Shown here: positions 18,591 to 28,698 of the stretch, piece by piece
Layout of the letters: every line of letters begins with the position of its first letter
Numbering within the stretch: the first letter of the stretch is position 1
NCBI RefSeq assembly: GCF_001629705.1
Contig: NZ_CP015378.1
Location: 3,100,001-3,164,000, forward strand
Length of the DNA stretch: 64,000 bases
Reading direction: 5' to 3'
Origin: Fictibacillus phosphorivorans
Lineage (GTDB): Bacteria; Bacillota; Bacilli; Bacillales; Fictibacillaceae
Notes under the pieces: model-generated
What the model was told of the DNA's origin: nothing
Databases searched by the model: none
What the model saw: only the letters and a program-made list of their open reading frames with translations
Program-made: the position numbers and the translations under genes

Positions 18591-19796
18591 TTAAATATTT
18601 GCTTGCTTCTTAAGCTCTGCAGCTTTATCAGTATTTTCCCAAGGAAGGTTGATGTCTGTACGTCCGAAGTGGCCGTATGCAGCAGTTTGCTTGTAAATCG
18701 GACGGCGAAGATCAAGCATCTTAATAATTCCAGCCGGACGAAGATCGAAGTTGTTGCGAACTAACTCAACAAGAACTTCTTCAGAAACTTTACCTGTTTC
18801 AAACGTGTTTACAGCGATTGATACGGGTTGAGCAACACCGATTGCGTAAGCAAGTTGTACTTCAACTTTATCAGCAAGACCTGATGCTACGATGTTTTTA
18901 GCAACATAACGAGCAGCATAAGCAGCTGAACGGTCAACTTTAGTCGCGTCCTTACCAGAGAATGCACCGCCACCGTGACGAGCATATCCACCGTAAGTAT
19001 CTACGATGATCTTACGACCAGTAAGACCTGCATCCCCTTGTGGTCCGCCGATAACGAAACGTCCTGTTGGGTTGATGAAGTATTTTGTGTTCTCGTCGAT
19101 CAATTCAGCAGGAACAACAGGCATGATTACTTTTTCTTTGATGTCTTTTTGAATTTCTTCAAGCGTGTTCTCAGGATGGTGCTGAGTTGAGATTACGATT
19201 GTATCGATGCGAACAGGCTTATCGTTCTCATCGTATTCAACCGTTACTTGTGTCTTTCCATCTGGACGTAAGTATGGAATCTCTTCAGTCTTACGAACCT
19301 CTGTAAGACGGCGAGATAATTTATGAGCGAGTGAGATTGGAAGAGGCATAAGCTCTTCTGTTTCGTTACAAGCAAATCCGAACATTAGACCTTGGTCACC
19401 TGCACCGATCGCTTCAATTTCAGCATCTGACATAGAACCTTCTCTTGCTTCAAGAGCTTGGTCAACACCCATCGCGATATCAGCAGATTGCTCATCGATA
19501 GAAGTTAATACTGCACATGTTTCTGAATCGAAACCATATTTTGCACGGTCATAACCGATTTCTTTAATTGTCTCACGAACAACTTTTGGGATATCTACAT
19601 AAGTAGAAGTTGTGATCTCACCTGCAACAAGTACAAGACCTGTAGTAACAGAAGTTTCACATGCTACACGAGCATTTGCATCATGTGTTAGGATTTCATC
19701 TAGAATCGCATCTGAGATTTGGTCACAGATTTTATCTGGATGGCCTTCTGTAACGGATTCTGATGTAAATAAACGACGACTAACTTTTTTGGACAA
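18591..19796 (-). CDS. metK: S-adenosylmethionine synthase
   Basis: A 401-aa MAT enzyme of usual length. Signatures include '[16 protein letters not shown]' near the N-terminus with ATP-binding His, '[12 protein letters not shown]' and the glycine-rich '[19 protein letters not shown]'. It forms SAM from methionine and ATP in the cytoplasm. The start is a TTG at 19796 with GGGAGG 8 nt upstream. A SAM-I riboswitch in the leader provides feedback control by SAM. Confidence 0.98.
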   Translation of the reverse strand: MSKKVSRRLFTSESVTEGHPDKICDQISDAILDEILTHDANARVACETSVTTGLVLVAGEITTSTYVDIPKVVRETIKEIGYDRAKYGFDSETCAVLTSIDEQSADIAMGVDQALEAREGSMSDAEIEAIGAGDQGLMFGFACNETEELMPLPISLAHKLSRRLTEVRKTEEIPYLRPDGKTQVTVEYDENDKPVRIDTIVISTQHHPENTLEEIQKDIKEKVIMPVVPAELIDENTKYFINPTGRFVIGGPQGDAGLTGRKIIVDTYGGYARHGGGAFSGKDATKVDRSAAYAARYVAKNIVASGLADKVEVQLAYAIGVAQPVSIAVNTFETGKVSEEVLVELVRNNFDLRPAGIIKMLDLRRPIYKQTAAYGHFGRTDINLPWENTDKAAELKKQANI

Positions 19797-19890
19797 GTTA
19801 ATATCCTCCCTTTAACTGCTTTCAGTATGATACGGTACTTTATTCTTATCTATTTTACACAGTTTATGTTCTTAACCTGAAAAAGGCATA

Positions 19891-20105
19891 AAAAAAGCCC
19901 TTCCCTGTCTCACATACATTCACGAGGGAAAAGGTTTCTAAAACCATAATGCCTTCAACCTCTTATTGTCCAAGGTTATTTTCACCTTGCAGGTTAGCAC
20001 CTTTTCATTTCCAGTGGCGATATTTTTGCCACTTTCATGTCGGTTGCTGGGTTTCATAGGGCCTGTCCCTCCACCTACTCAGAATAAGAGTAGCCGTTCT
20101 CGAAA
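19891..20105 (-). promoter_or_regulatory. SAM-I (S-box) riboswitch
   Basis: On the minus strand the S-box core is visible: GGTGGAGGGAC..GGCCC, ATGAAACCC-AGCAACC and AAGGTGCTAA, all within about 19996-20100. A terminator with arms at about 19898-19908 and 19922-19934 and a T7 run follows. It lies immediately upstream of metK and should terminate transcription when SAM is abundant. Confidence 0.96.
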
Positions 20106-20351
20106 TATGATATCGTAATGATCACTCTCTGTCAATAGAAAACCCTATGAATAGCAATAAGTTTGGAGTATTATATTCTATAGAATGAAAGCGTTTTAAA
20201 TAAGATGGATAATTTATATGATTTTGTACTTTTTTTATGAAGTAAGAACTTTTTTGATGCACTTTCATAAAATAGTATACATTATTTGATTCAATGTGTT
20301 ATACTAATTTTCGAATATATCACTCTAGGATAAAGGATGGTACTGTCTCAT

Positions 20352-21935
20352 ATGAATACTTTGGAATTTACGACAACCTTAAACGATCTTGTGACCCGTG
20401 AAACAACTCACCAGAACTTACCTGTTCCGGTTTTAGTAGAAAAATCTCTTCAGCGCAACGAGGGCATCCTTACATCCACAGGAGCACTTCAAGCTACAAC
20501 GGGGAAATATACAGGCCGTTCCCCTGAGGATAAATTTATCGTTGAAGATGCTTCCATTAAAGATTCAATCGATTGGGGAAAGGTAAATAAGCCATTTTCA
20601 CCAGAAAACTTTGATAAATTATACAAAAAAGTCCTTCAATACTTAGGGAATAAAGAAGAATTATTCGTATTTAAAGGGTTTGCTGGAGCAGACCGCGAGT
20701 ATCGCCTTCCTATCCAAGTCGTTAATGAGTATGCATGGCATAACCTTTTTGCTCACCAAATGTTTGTGCGCCCGAACCATGATGAGCTAGGTACACATGA
20801 ATCTCAATTCACAGTGATTTCAGCACCAGGATTCCAAGCTAATCCTGCTGAAGACGGAACAAACTCTGAGACGTTTATTATCGTTTCTTTTGAAAAGAAA
20901 ATTGTTCTGATCGGTGGTACTGAATATGCAGGTGAAATAAAAAAATCTGTATTCTCTGTCATGAACTACATTCTTCCTGAAAAAGGCATTCTATCTATGC
21001 ACTGTTCAGCAAACGTTGGGAATGAAGGAGATGTAGCTTTATTCTTTGGGTTATCTGGGACTGGAAAAACGACATTATCAGCTGATGCAAATCGTCGTTT
21101 GATCGGTGATGATGAGCATGGTTGGGCTAACACAGGAGTTTTCAACATTGAAGGCGGATGTTATGCAAAAACAATCGATCTTTCGAAAGAAAAAGAACCA
21201 CAGATCTGGAACGCGATTCGTTTTGGAAGCGTTCTAGAGAACGTCATGATCGACCCAGTTACTAGAGAAGCAGATTACAAAGATTCTTCATTAACAGAAA
21301 ACACACGTGCTGCTTATCCAGTTGATGCTATTCCAAATATTATTCAACCAAGCGTAGCAGGACACCCGAACACAATCATCTTCTTAACAGCTGATGCATT
21401 CGGTGTACTGCCTCCGATCAGCAAACTTACTAAAGAACAAGCGATGTATCATTTCTTATCTGGATACACAAGCAAACTTGCAGGAACTGAAAGAGGCGTA
21501 ACATCACCACAGGCTACGTTCTCAACTTGTTTCGGGGCACCATTCTTGCCACTACCTGCTACCGTTTATGCTGAGATGCTTGGTAAGAAAATCGATCAGC
21601 ACAACGTTCAGGTTTATCTTGTTAATACAGGATGGTCTGGTGGAGAATATGGCATCGGAAGTCGTATGAATCTAGGGCACACTCGCGCTATGGTGCAAGC
21701 TGCTCTAGAAGGTGAACTTACTTCTGTTGAAACAGTCGTAGATCCTATATTTGGACTTCATATCCCAACACACTGCCCTGGTGTACCAGATCAAGTGCTT
21801 CAACCGAAGAAGACGTGGCGTGATCAAGACGCTTATGACGTTAAAGCGAAAGAGCTTGCTAGCCAGTTTAAAGCGAACTTTGAAAAATTCAAATCTGTTT
21901 CAACTGAAATTTCTCAAGCTGGACCGCTTGTTTAA
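20352..21935 (+). CDS. pckA: Phosphoenolpyruvate carboxykinase (ATP)
   Basis: A 527-aa ATP-dependent PEPCK, the same length as B. subtilis PckA when started at the ATG at 20352; an in-frame ATG at 20337 is possible. Motifs include '[11 protein letters not shown]', the kinase P-loop '[13 protein letters not shown]', 'DDEHGW' and '[12 protein letters not shown]'. It makes PEP from oxaloacetate for gluconeogenesis. It is divergent from metK, and 20106-20351 holds its promoter region, in which no operator could be recognised with confidence. Confidence 0.97.
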   Translation: MNTLEFTTTLNDLVTRETTHQNLPVPVLVEKSLQRNEGILTSTGALQATTGKYTGRSPEDKFIVEDASIKDSIDWGKVNKPFSPENFDKLYKKVLQYLGNKEELFVFKGFAGADREYRLPIQVVNEYAWHNLFAHQMFVRPNHDELGTHESQFTVISAPGFQANPAEDGTNSETFIIVSFEKKIVLIGGTEYAGEIKKSVFSVMNYILPEKGILSMHCSANVGNEGDVALFFGLSGTGKTTLSADANRRLIGDDEHGWANTGVFNIEGGCYAKTIDLSKEKEPQIWNAIRFGSVLENVMIDPVTREADYKDSSLTENTRAAYPVDAIPNIIQPSVAGHPNTIIFLTADAFGVLPPISKLTKEQAMYHFLSGYTSKLAGTERGVTSPQATFSTCFGAPFLPLPATVYAEMLGKKIDQHNVQVYLVNTGWSGGEYGIGSRMNLGHTRAMVQAALEGELTSVETVVDPIFGLHIPTHCPGVPDQVLQPKKTWRDQDAYDVKAKELASQFKANFEKFKSVSTEISQAGPLV

Positions 21936-21944
21936 TATTCTTAA

Positions 21945-21977
21945 AAAAACCTTCCATTTTAGCAATGGAAGGTTTTT
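21945..21977 (+). terminator. Terminator of pckA
   Basis: A 14-bp perfect stem (21945-21958 with 21964-21977) lies 10 nt after the stop, ending in a T run. Confidence 0.88.
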
Positions 21978-22032
21978 GGTTTTATCGCAATTTTCCTAAC
22001 ACAACTATCCAATATGCTTGGTGTTAGAACGA

Positions 22033-22070
22033 AAAAATAAAAGGAGCTGAAATCTTATTCAGCTCCTTTT
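22033..22070 (-). terminator. Terminator of ytmA
   Basis: A 13-bp stem (22039-22051 with 22058-22070) spans the end of the gene and is followed on the minus strand by a T-rich run. Confidence 0.82.
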
Positions 22071-22852
22071 CCATGTCCTTTCATCCATTCACATAAAGCA
22101 TATGTAATTTTTCTGTTCTCTTTAGGCGGAAAATAATGTGTATATTCTGGATAGATCCATGTTTCGCATGGTTTTCCGAGCTCTTTTAGTCTTGCTTCAA
22201 TCTTCAGTGTATGCTCTACACTCACGTTCTCATCCTTCATACCATGGATGCAAAGTAAAGGTGTATGTAATTCCTCACAATAGTTAAGCGGGGATCTCCA
22301 TTCAAATTCTTCTGGATATTTCTCTGGAGTTCCTCCAATAACTCTTTTCATCATCCTCCGCAGATCTTCTCTCTCATCATACGTGATCGCCATGTCAGTC
22401 ACACCGCCCCATGTTACGAGAGAACGAATTTCAGGATATTTTATAGCGGTAAATAAGGCCATAGGACCACCACGAGAAAAGCCAAATACATGAATGTCGT
22501 CTGGATCTACTTTAGGAAACTGTTTTAATACCTCAAAGGCGGCAAAAGCATCTGTTCGATCCTCTCCAGCAAAGTCTTCGTTGCCTTCTCCCCCTTGATT
22601 TCCTCGATAATAGGGAGCCATCACAACAAAACCTTGTGAAGCAAACTGAATGATCCTAGCAATCCTGACCATTCCAACAGACTTGATTCCACCTCTAAGA
22701 TAAAGAAAACCTGGAAAAGGTCCTTTTCCTTCTGGTAATGCGGCTAGTCCTTTTATTTTTAACCCATCATTTAAATACGTGACCACATATAGGCGAATGG
22801 TAGGATGTGGAGAAGGAAATCGCTGCCACTCTATCATTTTTGCTTTTTTCAT
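22055..22852 (-). CDS. ytmA: Alpha/beta hydrolase (YtmA), S9 peptidase-like
   Basis: A 265-aa serine hydrolase with nucleophile motif 'GFSRGGP', an oxyanion region 'YLRGGIKS', 'CIHGMKDENV' carrying the acidic residue and 'YPEYTHYFPP' carrying the histidine. It resembles prolyl oligopeptidase/acylaminoacyl peptidase catalytic domains; substrate unknown. AAAGGAG precedes the ATG by 7 nt. It sits between pckA and the ytlACD transporter as in B. subtilis. Confidence 0.85.
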   Translation of the reverse strand: MKKAKMIEWQRFPSPHPTIRLYVVTYLNDGLKIKGLAALPEGKGPFPGFLYLRGGIKSVGMVRIARIIQFASQGFVVMAPYYRGNQGGEGNEDFAGEDRTDAFAAFEVLKQFPKVDPDDIHVFGFSRGGPMALFTAIKYPEIRSLVTWGGVTDMAITYDEREDLRRMMKRVIGGTPEKYPEEFEWRSPLNYCEELHTPLLCIHGMKDENVSVEHTLKIEARLKELGKPCETWIYPEYTHYFPPKENRKITYALCEWMKGHGKGAE

Positions 22853-22955
22853 TCCTACACTCCTTTATTTTTGTGGGCAAACACACATTTGCACCAATCA
22901 CATACATTATTACATAAAAGTCATGACTTCATCCCTATGTGCAGGAGGATCCAAT

Positions 22956-23960
22956 ATGAAATATTTCAAAAGAAAATTAACGATACTTTTCACTTGTTTA
23001 CTAGCTTTCTCCATACTGTTAGCAGGATGCAATACCTCTAGTCCTAAAAAAGAAAAAATTAGAATCGCAGAAGTAACACGTTCCATTTTTTATGCTCCAC
23101 AATATGTGGCTATTGAAAAAGGATTTTTTAAAGAAGAGGGTTTAGATGTTGAGCTGACTACCACCTGGGGCGGCGATAAAACGATGACAGCTTTATTGTC
23201 TGATGGAGCAGACGTAGCACTCGTTGGTTCAGAAACAACGATCTATGTGCATGCACAAGAATCCACAGATCCTGTTATTAACTTTGCACAGCTCACACAG
23301 ACAGATGGTACTTTTTTAGTTGCAAGAAAAAAGCCAGAATTCTTTTCATGGGATCAGCTTAAAGGCAGTACTTTCTTAGGCCAACGTAAAGGCGGCATGC
23401 CACAGATGGCAGGTGAGTTTGGCATAAAGAAACACGGGATCGATCCTAAGAACGATCTAACGATGATTCAAAATATTGATTTTGCTAACATTGCAAATGC
23501 GTTTGCATCTGGAACAGGAGATTATGTTCAATTATTCGAGCCTCAAGCAAGTTTGTTCGAGCAAGAAGGGATCGGGCATATCGTCGCTTCGTTCGGCGCT
23601 GAGTCTGGGAAGATTCCTTATACAACATTCATGGCTAAACAAAGCTATATAAAAGAAAATAAAGAAACATTGGAGAAATTTACAAAAGGCTTATACAAAG
23701 CCCAGTTATGGGTAGAGAATCACTCGGCAAAAGAGATCGCAAAAGTTATCGCACCTTATTTTGAAGATACCCCTGTGGAACTTATTGAAACCGTTGTGGA
23801 TCGATATAAAAGTCAACACAGTTTCGCTCTAAATCCGATATTAGATGAAGAAGAGTGGAACAACTTACAAACGATTATGGACGAAGCGGGCGAACTTCCG
23901 AAGAAAGTGGATTATAACATTCTAGTTGATACTGCAATAGCAAAGAAAGCCATCAAGTAG
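22956..23960 (+). CDS. ytlA: ABC transporter substrate-binding lipoprotein (YtlA, SsuA/ThiY type)
   Basis: A 334-aa exported lipoprotein with a signal peptide and lipobox 'LLAGC' (cysteine about residue 24). The mature part starts 'IRIAEVTRSIFYAPQYVAIEKGFF', shown here only to mark the SsuA/THI5-like fold, then 'LLSDGADVALVGSE'. Proteins of this class bind nitrate, sulfonates, taurine or pyrimidines; the ligand here is not known. The ATG at 22956 has GGAGGA upstream. It heads ytlA-ytlC-ytlD. Confidence 0.88.
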   Translation: MKYFKRKLTILFTCLLAFSILLAGCNTSSPKKEKIRIAEVTRSIFYAPQYVAIEKGFFKEEGLDVELTTTWGGDKTMTALLSDGADVALVGSETTIYVHAQESTDPVINFAQLTQTDGTFLVARKKPEFFSWDQLKGSTFLGQRKGGMPQMAGEFGIKKHGIDPKNDLTMIQNIDFANIANAFASGTGDYVQLFEPQASLFEQEGIGHIVASFGAESGKIPYTTFMAKQSYIKENKETLEKFTKGLYKAQLWVENHSAKEIAKVIAPYFEDTPVELIETVVDRYKSQHSFALNPILDEEEWNNLQTIMDEAGELPKKVDYNILVDTAIAKKAIK

Positions 23961-24077
23961 ACAATAGCCTCTGTATAAAGAAACAGCTACTGCAGTGAGC
24001 TTCTTATTCCTTTATTACACGAGAAGTTTCACTGGTAGCTTGTTGGAAGTCCAAATACAAAATCAGGAGGGATCGTC

Positions 24078-24857
24078 GTGGCTTTATTACAACTAAAATC
24101 TGTCGGGCAAACTTACTTTTCAAAAACGTCTGCCACAACGGCCTTAGAAGATATCTCGCTTTCTGTTCAAGAAGGCGAGTTTATATCCTTACTAGGACCT
24201 AGCGGGTGTGGTAAATCTACACTTCTATCTATGATTGCAGGTCTACTCACTCCAACAGTCGGATCAGTAACGGTGAATAATCAACTGGTTACTTCTCCGC
24301 ATCCAAAGATCGGTTATATGCTTCAGCAAGACTACCTATTTCCATGGAAAACGATTCAAGATAACATAACACTTGGTTTAAAACTGAGAAATCAACATTC
24401 GTTGGAGAACGTTCAAGCAGCAGTAAAACTACTCAAAGAGATCGGATTAGACCATACATTAACCAAATACCCTTCAGAGCTTTCTGGAGGAATGAGACAG
24501 AGAGTGGCGCTCGTTCGAACACTCGCCACACAGCCCAAGATCCTTTTACTCGATGAACCTTTCTCAGCACTCGATTATCAAACAAAGTTAAAGCTTGAGG
24601 ATCTTGTATCCTCTACTCTAAGAGACCATGGAAAAACCGCTATCTTAGTTACACATGATATTGGTGAGGCCATCGCGATGAGTGATACCGTTATTTTACT
24701 ATCGACAAATCCCGGACGTATTTTCAGGACATTTAAGATGCCAGAATCATTAAGGACACTTCCTCCCTTTGAAGCTCGGCAGCATCCAGACTTTTCTGCA
24801 ACCTTTCAGCAAATATGGGAGGAGTTGGAGCACATTGAACAAAACGATAAAGAGTAA
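24078..24857 (+). CDS. ytlC: ABC transporter ATP-binding protein (YtlC)
   Basis: A 259-aa ATPase of the SsuB/TauB type with Walker A 'GPSGCGKST' (about residues 40-48), Q-loop '[10 protein letters not shown]', signature 'LSGGMRQR', Walker B '[11 protein letters not shown]' and H-loop 'VTHDIGEA'. It energises import through YtlD on the cytoplasmic face. The GTG or ATG start at 24078 follows AGGAGG. Its 3' end overlaps the start of ytlD. Confidence 0.93.
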   Translation: MALLQLKSVGQTYFSKTSATTALEDISLSVQEGEFISLLGPSGCGKSTLLSMIAGLLTPTVGSVTVNNQLVTSPHPKIGYMLQQDYLFPWKTIQDNITLGLKLRNQHSLENVQAAVKLLKEIGLDHTLTKYPSELSGGMRQRVALVRTLATQPKILLLDEPFSALDYQTKLKLEDLVSSTLRDHGKTAILVTHDIGEAIAMSDTVILLSTNPGRIFRTFKMPESLRTLPPFEARQHPDFSATFQQIWEELEHIEQNDKE

Positions 24858-25641
24858 GATACACCAAGAGTATCTGGAATCGATAAAAAAAGAGAATCGA
24901 AATATTCGTCTGGTACAACTTTTTATTTTTATTAGCTTTTTCTTGTTATGGGAAATCTCATCTCTACAGGGATGGATCAATCCCTTACTATTTAGCTCTC
25001 CCACGAAGATTGGATCTCTTTTTATTGAAAAGATTGGTGATGGTTCACTTTATATTCACGTTTTTTTTACTTTAGGTGAGACTGTATTAGGATTTATCTT
25101 AGGTACGGTGCTAGGTACTCTACTCGCTGCTCTGCTTTGGTGGTCACCTTTTTTATCTAAAGTACTCGATCCCTATCTTGTTGTTCTAAACGCCATGCCC
25201 AAAGTAGCGTTAGGACCTATTTTAATCGTTGCTATCGGTCCTAACTTTGGTTCGATCATTGCTATGGGGATCTTAATCTCGATCATCATTACCACGCTTG
25301 TCGTATATACAGCGTTTCAAAATGTGGATGCCAACTATATCAAAGTAGTACGATCTTTTGGAGGAAATAAAAAACAGTGCTTTAAGGAGGTTATCCTTCC
25401 AGCCTGTTTTCCGAATATCATATCTTCTTTAAAGGTAAATGTGGGGTTGTCATGGGTAGGTGTCATCGTTGGCGAGTTCCTTGTTTCCAAACAAGGCTTA
25501 GGGTACATGATTATCTACGGATTCCAAGTCTTTAACTTCACACTCGTGCTCATGAGCCTCTTGATCATTGCGGTTATGGCTACTGTCATGTATCAAGGAG
25601 TCGAATGGTTAGAACGAAAACTTATTAAACACCGCATATGA
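24835..25641 (+). CDS. ytlD: ABC transporter permease (YtlD)
   Basis: A 268-aa BPD-type permease with about six hydrophobic segments and the EAA loop '[24 protein letters not shown]', here cited only by its conserved 'G' and 'ILPA' positions. It forms the channel of the YtlACD importer. An open frame begins at 24769, but a TTG at 24835 has TTGGAG 5 nt upstream and gives the usual family length with a 23-nt overlap with ytlC. Confidence 0.87.
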   Translation: MNKTIKSKIHQEYLESIKKENRNIRLVQLFIFISFFLLWEISSLQGWINPLLFSSPTKIGSLFIEKIGDGSLYIHVFFTLGETVLGFILGTVLGTLLAALLWWSPFLSKVLDPYLVVLNAMPKVALGPILIVAIGPNFGSIIAMGILISIIITTLVVYTAFQNVDANYIKVVRSFGGNKKQCFKEVILPACFPNIISSLKVNVGLSWVGVIVGEFLVSKQGLGYMIIYGFQVFNFTLVLMSLLIIAVMATVMYQGVEWLERKLIKHRI

Positions 25642-25649
25642 TTTTTTAT

Positions 25650-26129
25650 CTAGGCCAGGGCATGCTTAAGGGCGTATTTCATACTCTCTTTTAGCACCTG
25701 GTCTTTCATCATAAAGCTGAATGCCTTATCCGTGGATACATCTTCAGGCAACTCACTCATTAAGACAGGTCCATTCGTTTCAAAATAACGGTGCTTTAAA
25801 AGGATTTTATCCACAGTTGCTACATAAATATTCTTAATGATCTTTCCGCCTTTTCCATCGACAAAGTACTGGCCAATATATTTAAGATCTGATACTCTTC
25901 CACCTGTTTCTTCAAAAACTTCCCGAACCGCTGCTTCATCTGCTGTTTCTCCAGGTTCTACCTTTCCTCCAGGAAATTCGATTCCACGTCTCGGATGCTC
26001 TGTCAGTAACCATTGATCTTTAAACTTACACAAACACCACACATGTTTAGGTGTATCCGAAAAGGGGTGGTCTGAAAACGACAATTGTACATTGTTGTTA
26101 TAAAAATCTTTAAACGTAATTATATCCAT
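25650..26129 (-). CDS. ytkD: Nudix hydrolase YtkD
   Basis: A 159-aa nudix enzyme with the complete box beginning 'GGKVEPGETADEAAVREV' and ending 'EETGG' (about residues 54-77). B. subtilis YtkD hydrolyses 8-oxo-dGTP and has RNA pyrophosphohydrolase activity. The ATG at 26129 is preferred to an in-frame GTG just upstream because GGAG lies 7 nt before it. It ends 8 nt from the convergent ytlD gene. Confidence 0.88.
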   Translation of the reverse strand: MDIITFKDFYNNNVQLSFSDHPFSDTPKHVWCLCKFKDQWLLTEHPRRGIEFPGGKVEPGETADEAAVREVFEETGGRVSDLKYIGQYFVDGKGGKIIKNIYVATVDKILLKHRYFETNGPVLMSELPEDVSTDKAFSFMMKDQVLKESMKYALKHALA

Positions 26130-26287
26130 CACACTACTCCATCTCGACTGTTTCCTTTATTGTAAAGTTCACAACATTTAAAGTCCATTTGTTTTAATTG
26201 CGACTCTCTAAACATACGCTTTCTTTAGAGTAATCAACTTATCTCTTTCTATTATGTAACAATCCTAGTCTATTCAATCTAAGTAAA

Positions 26288-26316
26288 AAAACATGGGTGG
26301 TGAAACCCATGTTTAA
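26288..26316 (-). terminator. Terminator after 26313-26852 gene
   Basis: Arms AAACATGGGT and ACCCATGTTT (within 26289-26313) form a hairpin overlapping the stop codon, with a T-rich run on the minus strand. Confidence 0.7.
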
Positions 26317-26852
26317 TCGATAGATGCAAATGTAATAATCCATTTTCCATCAAGGTATTCATATCCTAGAGTAATCTCATATGTGCCATAAAGATCAGAC
26401 TCATTTTTTTGATGGACTCTATAAGAATGATCTGAGAGCTGTTTGATAATGACAGGTTCACTTTCTTCTAACCAAGGTGGGAGCTCTGTCGGAATGATAT
26501 ATAGAGAACTTTCTCGTTCCTCAAACAAACCATCCGTATAATAAGCAGCTAGATCTTTAGACACAAATTGCGTTAAGTATGTCATATATTCTTCTTTATT
26601 AGAATAATTTAAAACCCTATAGTTTTCATCCGTTTCCTGCTTTAATGCTTCAATAAAAAGATTCGCCTGTTTCTTCGCGATATCCTCCGTAAATACGGGA
26701 ACAGCTTGTTTTTCTTTCTTTTCTTCAGCCGTCACAGGCTGAGTGATAATCTTGTCCGAGGCTCCGGACTTCTCTTTAACGTTTTCTGGAATGTTAGGGA
26801 CAATGATGAATGATAGCATAACAGCCAAACATAGTGCTAGAAAAGCTTTCAT
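26313..26852 (-). CDS. Exported protein of unknown function
   Basis: A 179-aa protein with an N-terminal hydrophobic stretch (residues 2-18, 'AFLALCLAVMLSFIIV') consistent with a signal peptide or anchor; no typical lipobox is seen. The remaining part is charged and probably folded outside the membrane, ending 'GYEYLDGKWIITFASID', a pattern common in small NTF2-like or TcaA-type domains. No family was recognised. Monocistronic, with its own terminator. Confidence 0.7.
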   Translation of the reverse strand: MKAFLALCLAVMLSFIIVPNIPENVKEKSGASDKIITQPVTAEEKKEKQAVPVFTEDIAKKQANLFIEALKQETDENYRVLNYSNKEEYMTYLTQFVSKDLAAYYTDGLFEERESSLYIIPTELPPWLEESEPVIIKQLSDHSYRVHQKNESDLYGTYEITLGYEYLDGKWIITFASID

Positions 26853-26970
26853 GACATTTCACCGCCTGACATTGTTTTCTTACTATAATCTATTCACTCA
26901 TTTCGAAATTCTAAACCCTTTTTAATGAATCGTCGAAAAGGCTTCCAAAACTAGTTACATATTCTTCAGC

Positions 26971-27234
26971 TCAACTTGCTTTTTTGTATTTTTTACTTTT
27001 CTTGCCGATCTCATACAATCCTGTTGCAGCTAACCCAGCTATCCCTCCAGACCATAAACGTAGTTCTACATTCATCTCCGTAACAGGAGCAGCTAACCAT
27101 CCAATTATCAATCCCATAAAAAAACTAATAATGGGTATATATTTTTTCGGAATCGGGAAAGTACGTTTTAAGAGCTCCATCATCGCTGTTACCAAAGGAG
27201 CTAATAGTGATGAAAACATGAGTACTTGCTCCAA
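26971..27234 (-). CDS. Holin-like small membrane protein
   Basis: An 87-aa protein with two to three hydrophobic segments ('FSSLLAPLVTAMMELLKRTFPIP', 'IPIISFFMGLIIGWLAAP', 'LWSGGIAGLAATGLYEIG', each quoted in part) and a lysine-rich tail. It resembles A118-type phage holins that occur as solitary chromosomal genes in Bacillaceae. A TTG at 27234 lies 8 nt after GGGGGG and is the likely start. No lysin or phage gene is adjacent, so a lytic role is not supported. Confidence 0.65.
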   Translation of the reverse strand: MEQVLMFSSLLAPLVTAMMELLKRTFPIPKKYIPIISFFMGLIIGWLAAPVTEMNVELRLWSGGIAGLAATGLYEIGKKSKKYKKAS

Positions 27235-27448
27235 CAGGACCACCCCCCTTTTTCATAAGCACGACCTTCCTTTAGTAAATTAAAGATTCAAGCTTCATAA
27301 CTTATTTCCTGCCAAAATAAAAAATTACTTTTTGTCCCATGCTTCATATGTCAGATTGCATAAAATAAAGTGCCATGATTTTTTTCGGTTATTTTATTGA
27401 AATGAGTCAATACTATTGGTAATGAAAGGCAAGACAGGAGTGAGTTTT

Positions 27449-27661
27449 ATGGTAAAAGGCGACGATCTTTTTTTAATACGCTTAGAAGCAAATGAAATTT
27501 CCTGGTGGGAGTATGCTAGAAATGTTTCACCAATTTCCCGACCAAAACAATATCTAACATATTGGTCATTTTTAAAAAATAGAGGTAAGTTACCTAGGCG
27601 GTTGGTTAAAGAAGCCGAATGGCGTATGGAAGCTAGAAGAAAAGGCTTATTAGATACATGA
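27449..27661 (+). CDS. Small basic protein of unknown function
   Basis: A 70-aa protein rich in Arg, Lys and Trp with the core 'EISWWEYARNVSPISRPKQY'. The ATG at 27449 has CAGGAG 8 nt upstream, which supports a real gene over the longer frame. No family was recognised. A terminator follows. Confidence 0.6.
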   Translation: MVKGDDLFLIRLEANEISWWEYARNVSPISRPKQYLTYWSFLKNRGKLPRRLVKEAEWRMEARRKGLLDT

Positions 27662-27673
27662 TACTTAACGTAA

Positions 27674-27715
27674 AAAGCAAAAGACCCAGAGAAAAGGCCT
27701 TTTGCTTTATTTTTT
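27674..27715. terminator. Bidirectional terminator
   Basis: Arms AAAGCAAAAG (27674-27683) and CTTTTGCTTT (27699-27708) are flanked by A and T runs, between convergent small genes. Confidence 0.7.
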
Positions 27716-27902
27716 AATTATGTAATTTTTTTAAAAGACTGTTCAATCTTCTTACTTTCGATTCATGATCTGGCTTAAGCTCGTACTCTAGATCCTTTAG
27801 CTCAGAATCAACAACTTCATATGCATAACCTTGACTAAGCAATGCTTCAATTAACAATTCTTTCTCTTCATCTGTAAGGTTTACTTTCATGTTAGAATTC
27901 AA
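27714..27902 (-). CDS. Small acidic helical protein of unknown function
   Basis: A 62-aa protein, highly charged and predicted helical ('LTDEEKELLIEALLSQGY'). A TTG at 27902 lies 8 nt after an AGGGGG site; the ATG four codons later is the alternative. No family recognised. Confidence 0.6.
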   Translation of the reverse strand: MNSNMKVNLTDEEKELLIEALLSQGYAYEVVDSELKDLEYELKPDHESKVRRLNSLLKKLHN

Positions 27903-27995
27903 TTGTTAATCCCCCTCTCGTATATGCATCCATTATAACGTGGGGGTTATGAGCTTATCCTTACTAAAAAATTGGAAATTTTAAAATTCAACCAT

Positions 27996-28181
27996 TCAAC
28001 TTGTTATAAACACCCAGGCGATCGCACCTAAAATGATTAGAATATTAGTGAAAACATCTATAACTCTGTTATCTTTCTTAAGCTTGTTTCCAGTGAAAAA
28101 CAGTAAAAGCGCAATAAAGAAAATCGTTGCAAAATAAAATCCAATCGCTGACCATGAAAAAAATAATAATTGCTGCTCCAA
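27996..28181 (-). CDS. Two-helix membrane protein under a c-di-GMP riboswitch
   Basis: A 61-aa protein with two clear transmembrane helices (about residues 8-28 and 42-59) joined by the charged loop 'GNKLKKDNRVID'. It starts at a TTG (28181) with GGGGGG 6 nt upstream. Its leader contains a c-di-GMP-I aptamer (28205-28313), so it is probably controlled by this messenger. No family was recognised, and no other gene follows on this strand within the same unit except 27714-27902, 93 nt away. Confidence 0.65.
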   Translation of the reverse strand: MEQQLLFFSWSAIGFYFATIFFIALLLFFTGNKLKKDNRVIDVFTNILIILGAIAWVFITS

Positions 28182-28204
28182 TGATATCCCCCCTAGATTA
28201 TTTC

Positions 28205-28313
28205 ATAAATCGAAGGATAATTTCGTAAGGTAGCTGGCTGGCATAAAGAAATGAAGCCCCTATAGCTTTGCGTCCTCACTTTTCAATGAGTTTGCCTTTA
28301 TCAAACGATTTAT
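28205..28313 (-). promoter_or_regulatory. c-di-GMP-I (GEMM) riboswitch
   Basis: On the minus strand the aptamer core reads AAAGGCAAAC, a GAAA tetraloop hairpin, GGACGCAAAGCTATAGGGGCTT and CAGCCAGCTACC, all hallmarks of GEMM-I. Outer arms ATAAATCG (28306-28313) and CGATTTAT (28205-28212) are perfectly complementary and enclose the aptamer. There is no T-run terminator between aptamer and ribosome site, so control may be translational. An extended -10 element lies about 70 nt upstream. Confidence 0.88.
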
Positions 28314-28380
28314 GGCAGTTTGTCTTCACGATTGCATACAAAATCAAGCACTCGAGACATTCTTCCTATTTTATAGGTAT

Positions 28381-28390
28381 ATTATATCAG
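28381..28390 (-). promoter_or_regulatory. Extended -10 promoter of the riboswitch transcript
   Basis: On the minus strand TGATATAAT provides an extended -10; the -35 region is weak. It lies upstream of the c-di-GMP aptamer and would give a leader of roughly 190 nt. Confidence 0.5.
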
Positions 28391-28434
28391 AAAATAGTTA
28401 AGGAGACTCATTATTTTTTTACTATTTAAATTAT

Positions 28435-28623
28435 TTAACTTATATGGTTTTCTTGATCAATAAATTGAGCGTTCTTCCACTCTAACTCTAGTTCGCTTAA
28501 TGTAAAATCGGTTAGATGTCTATGATCTTCATACCCATATAAACCCCTATGGATAAGATGTTGAATGAGTCGCTGTTTACGTCCTTCAACCGCTCTTCGC
28601 AGTTGTCCTTTATGGGATTCCAT
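28435..28623 (-). CDS. FbpA-like small basic protein
   Basis: A 62-aa protein with 'RKQRLIQHLIHRGLYG' followed by 'LTDFTLSELELEWK', the pattern of the FbpA (Fur-regulated basic protein A) family. In B. subtilis, Fbp proteins take part in iron-sparing regulation. AAAGGAG precedes the ATG. No Fur box was seen within 120 nt upstream, so iron control is not supported here. Confidence 0.6.
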   Translation of the reverse strand: MESHKGQLRRAVEGRKQRLIQHLIHRGLYGYEDHRHLTDFTLSELELEWKNAQFIDQENHIS

Positions 28624-28698
28624 AAAATCTTCTCCTTTTGATCATGTTTGCTAACTATTCTAACCACATCAAAGAAGATTCAAGCATAAAGACAAACA

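Noticed and set aside
26971-27234. Prophage remnant
   Set aside because: The holin-like gene stands alone among chromosomal genes with no lysin, integrase or att repeats.
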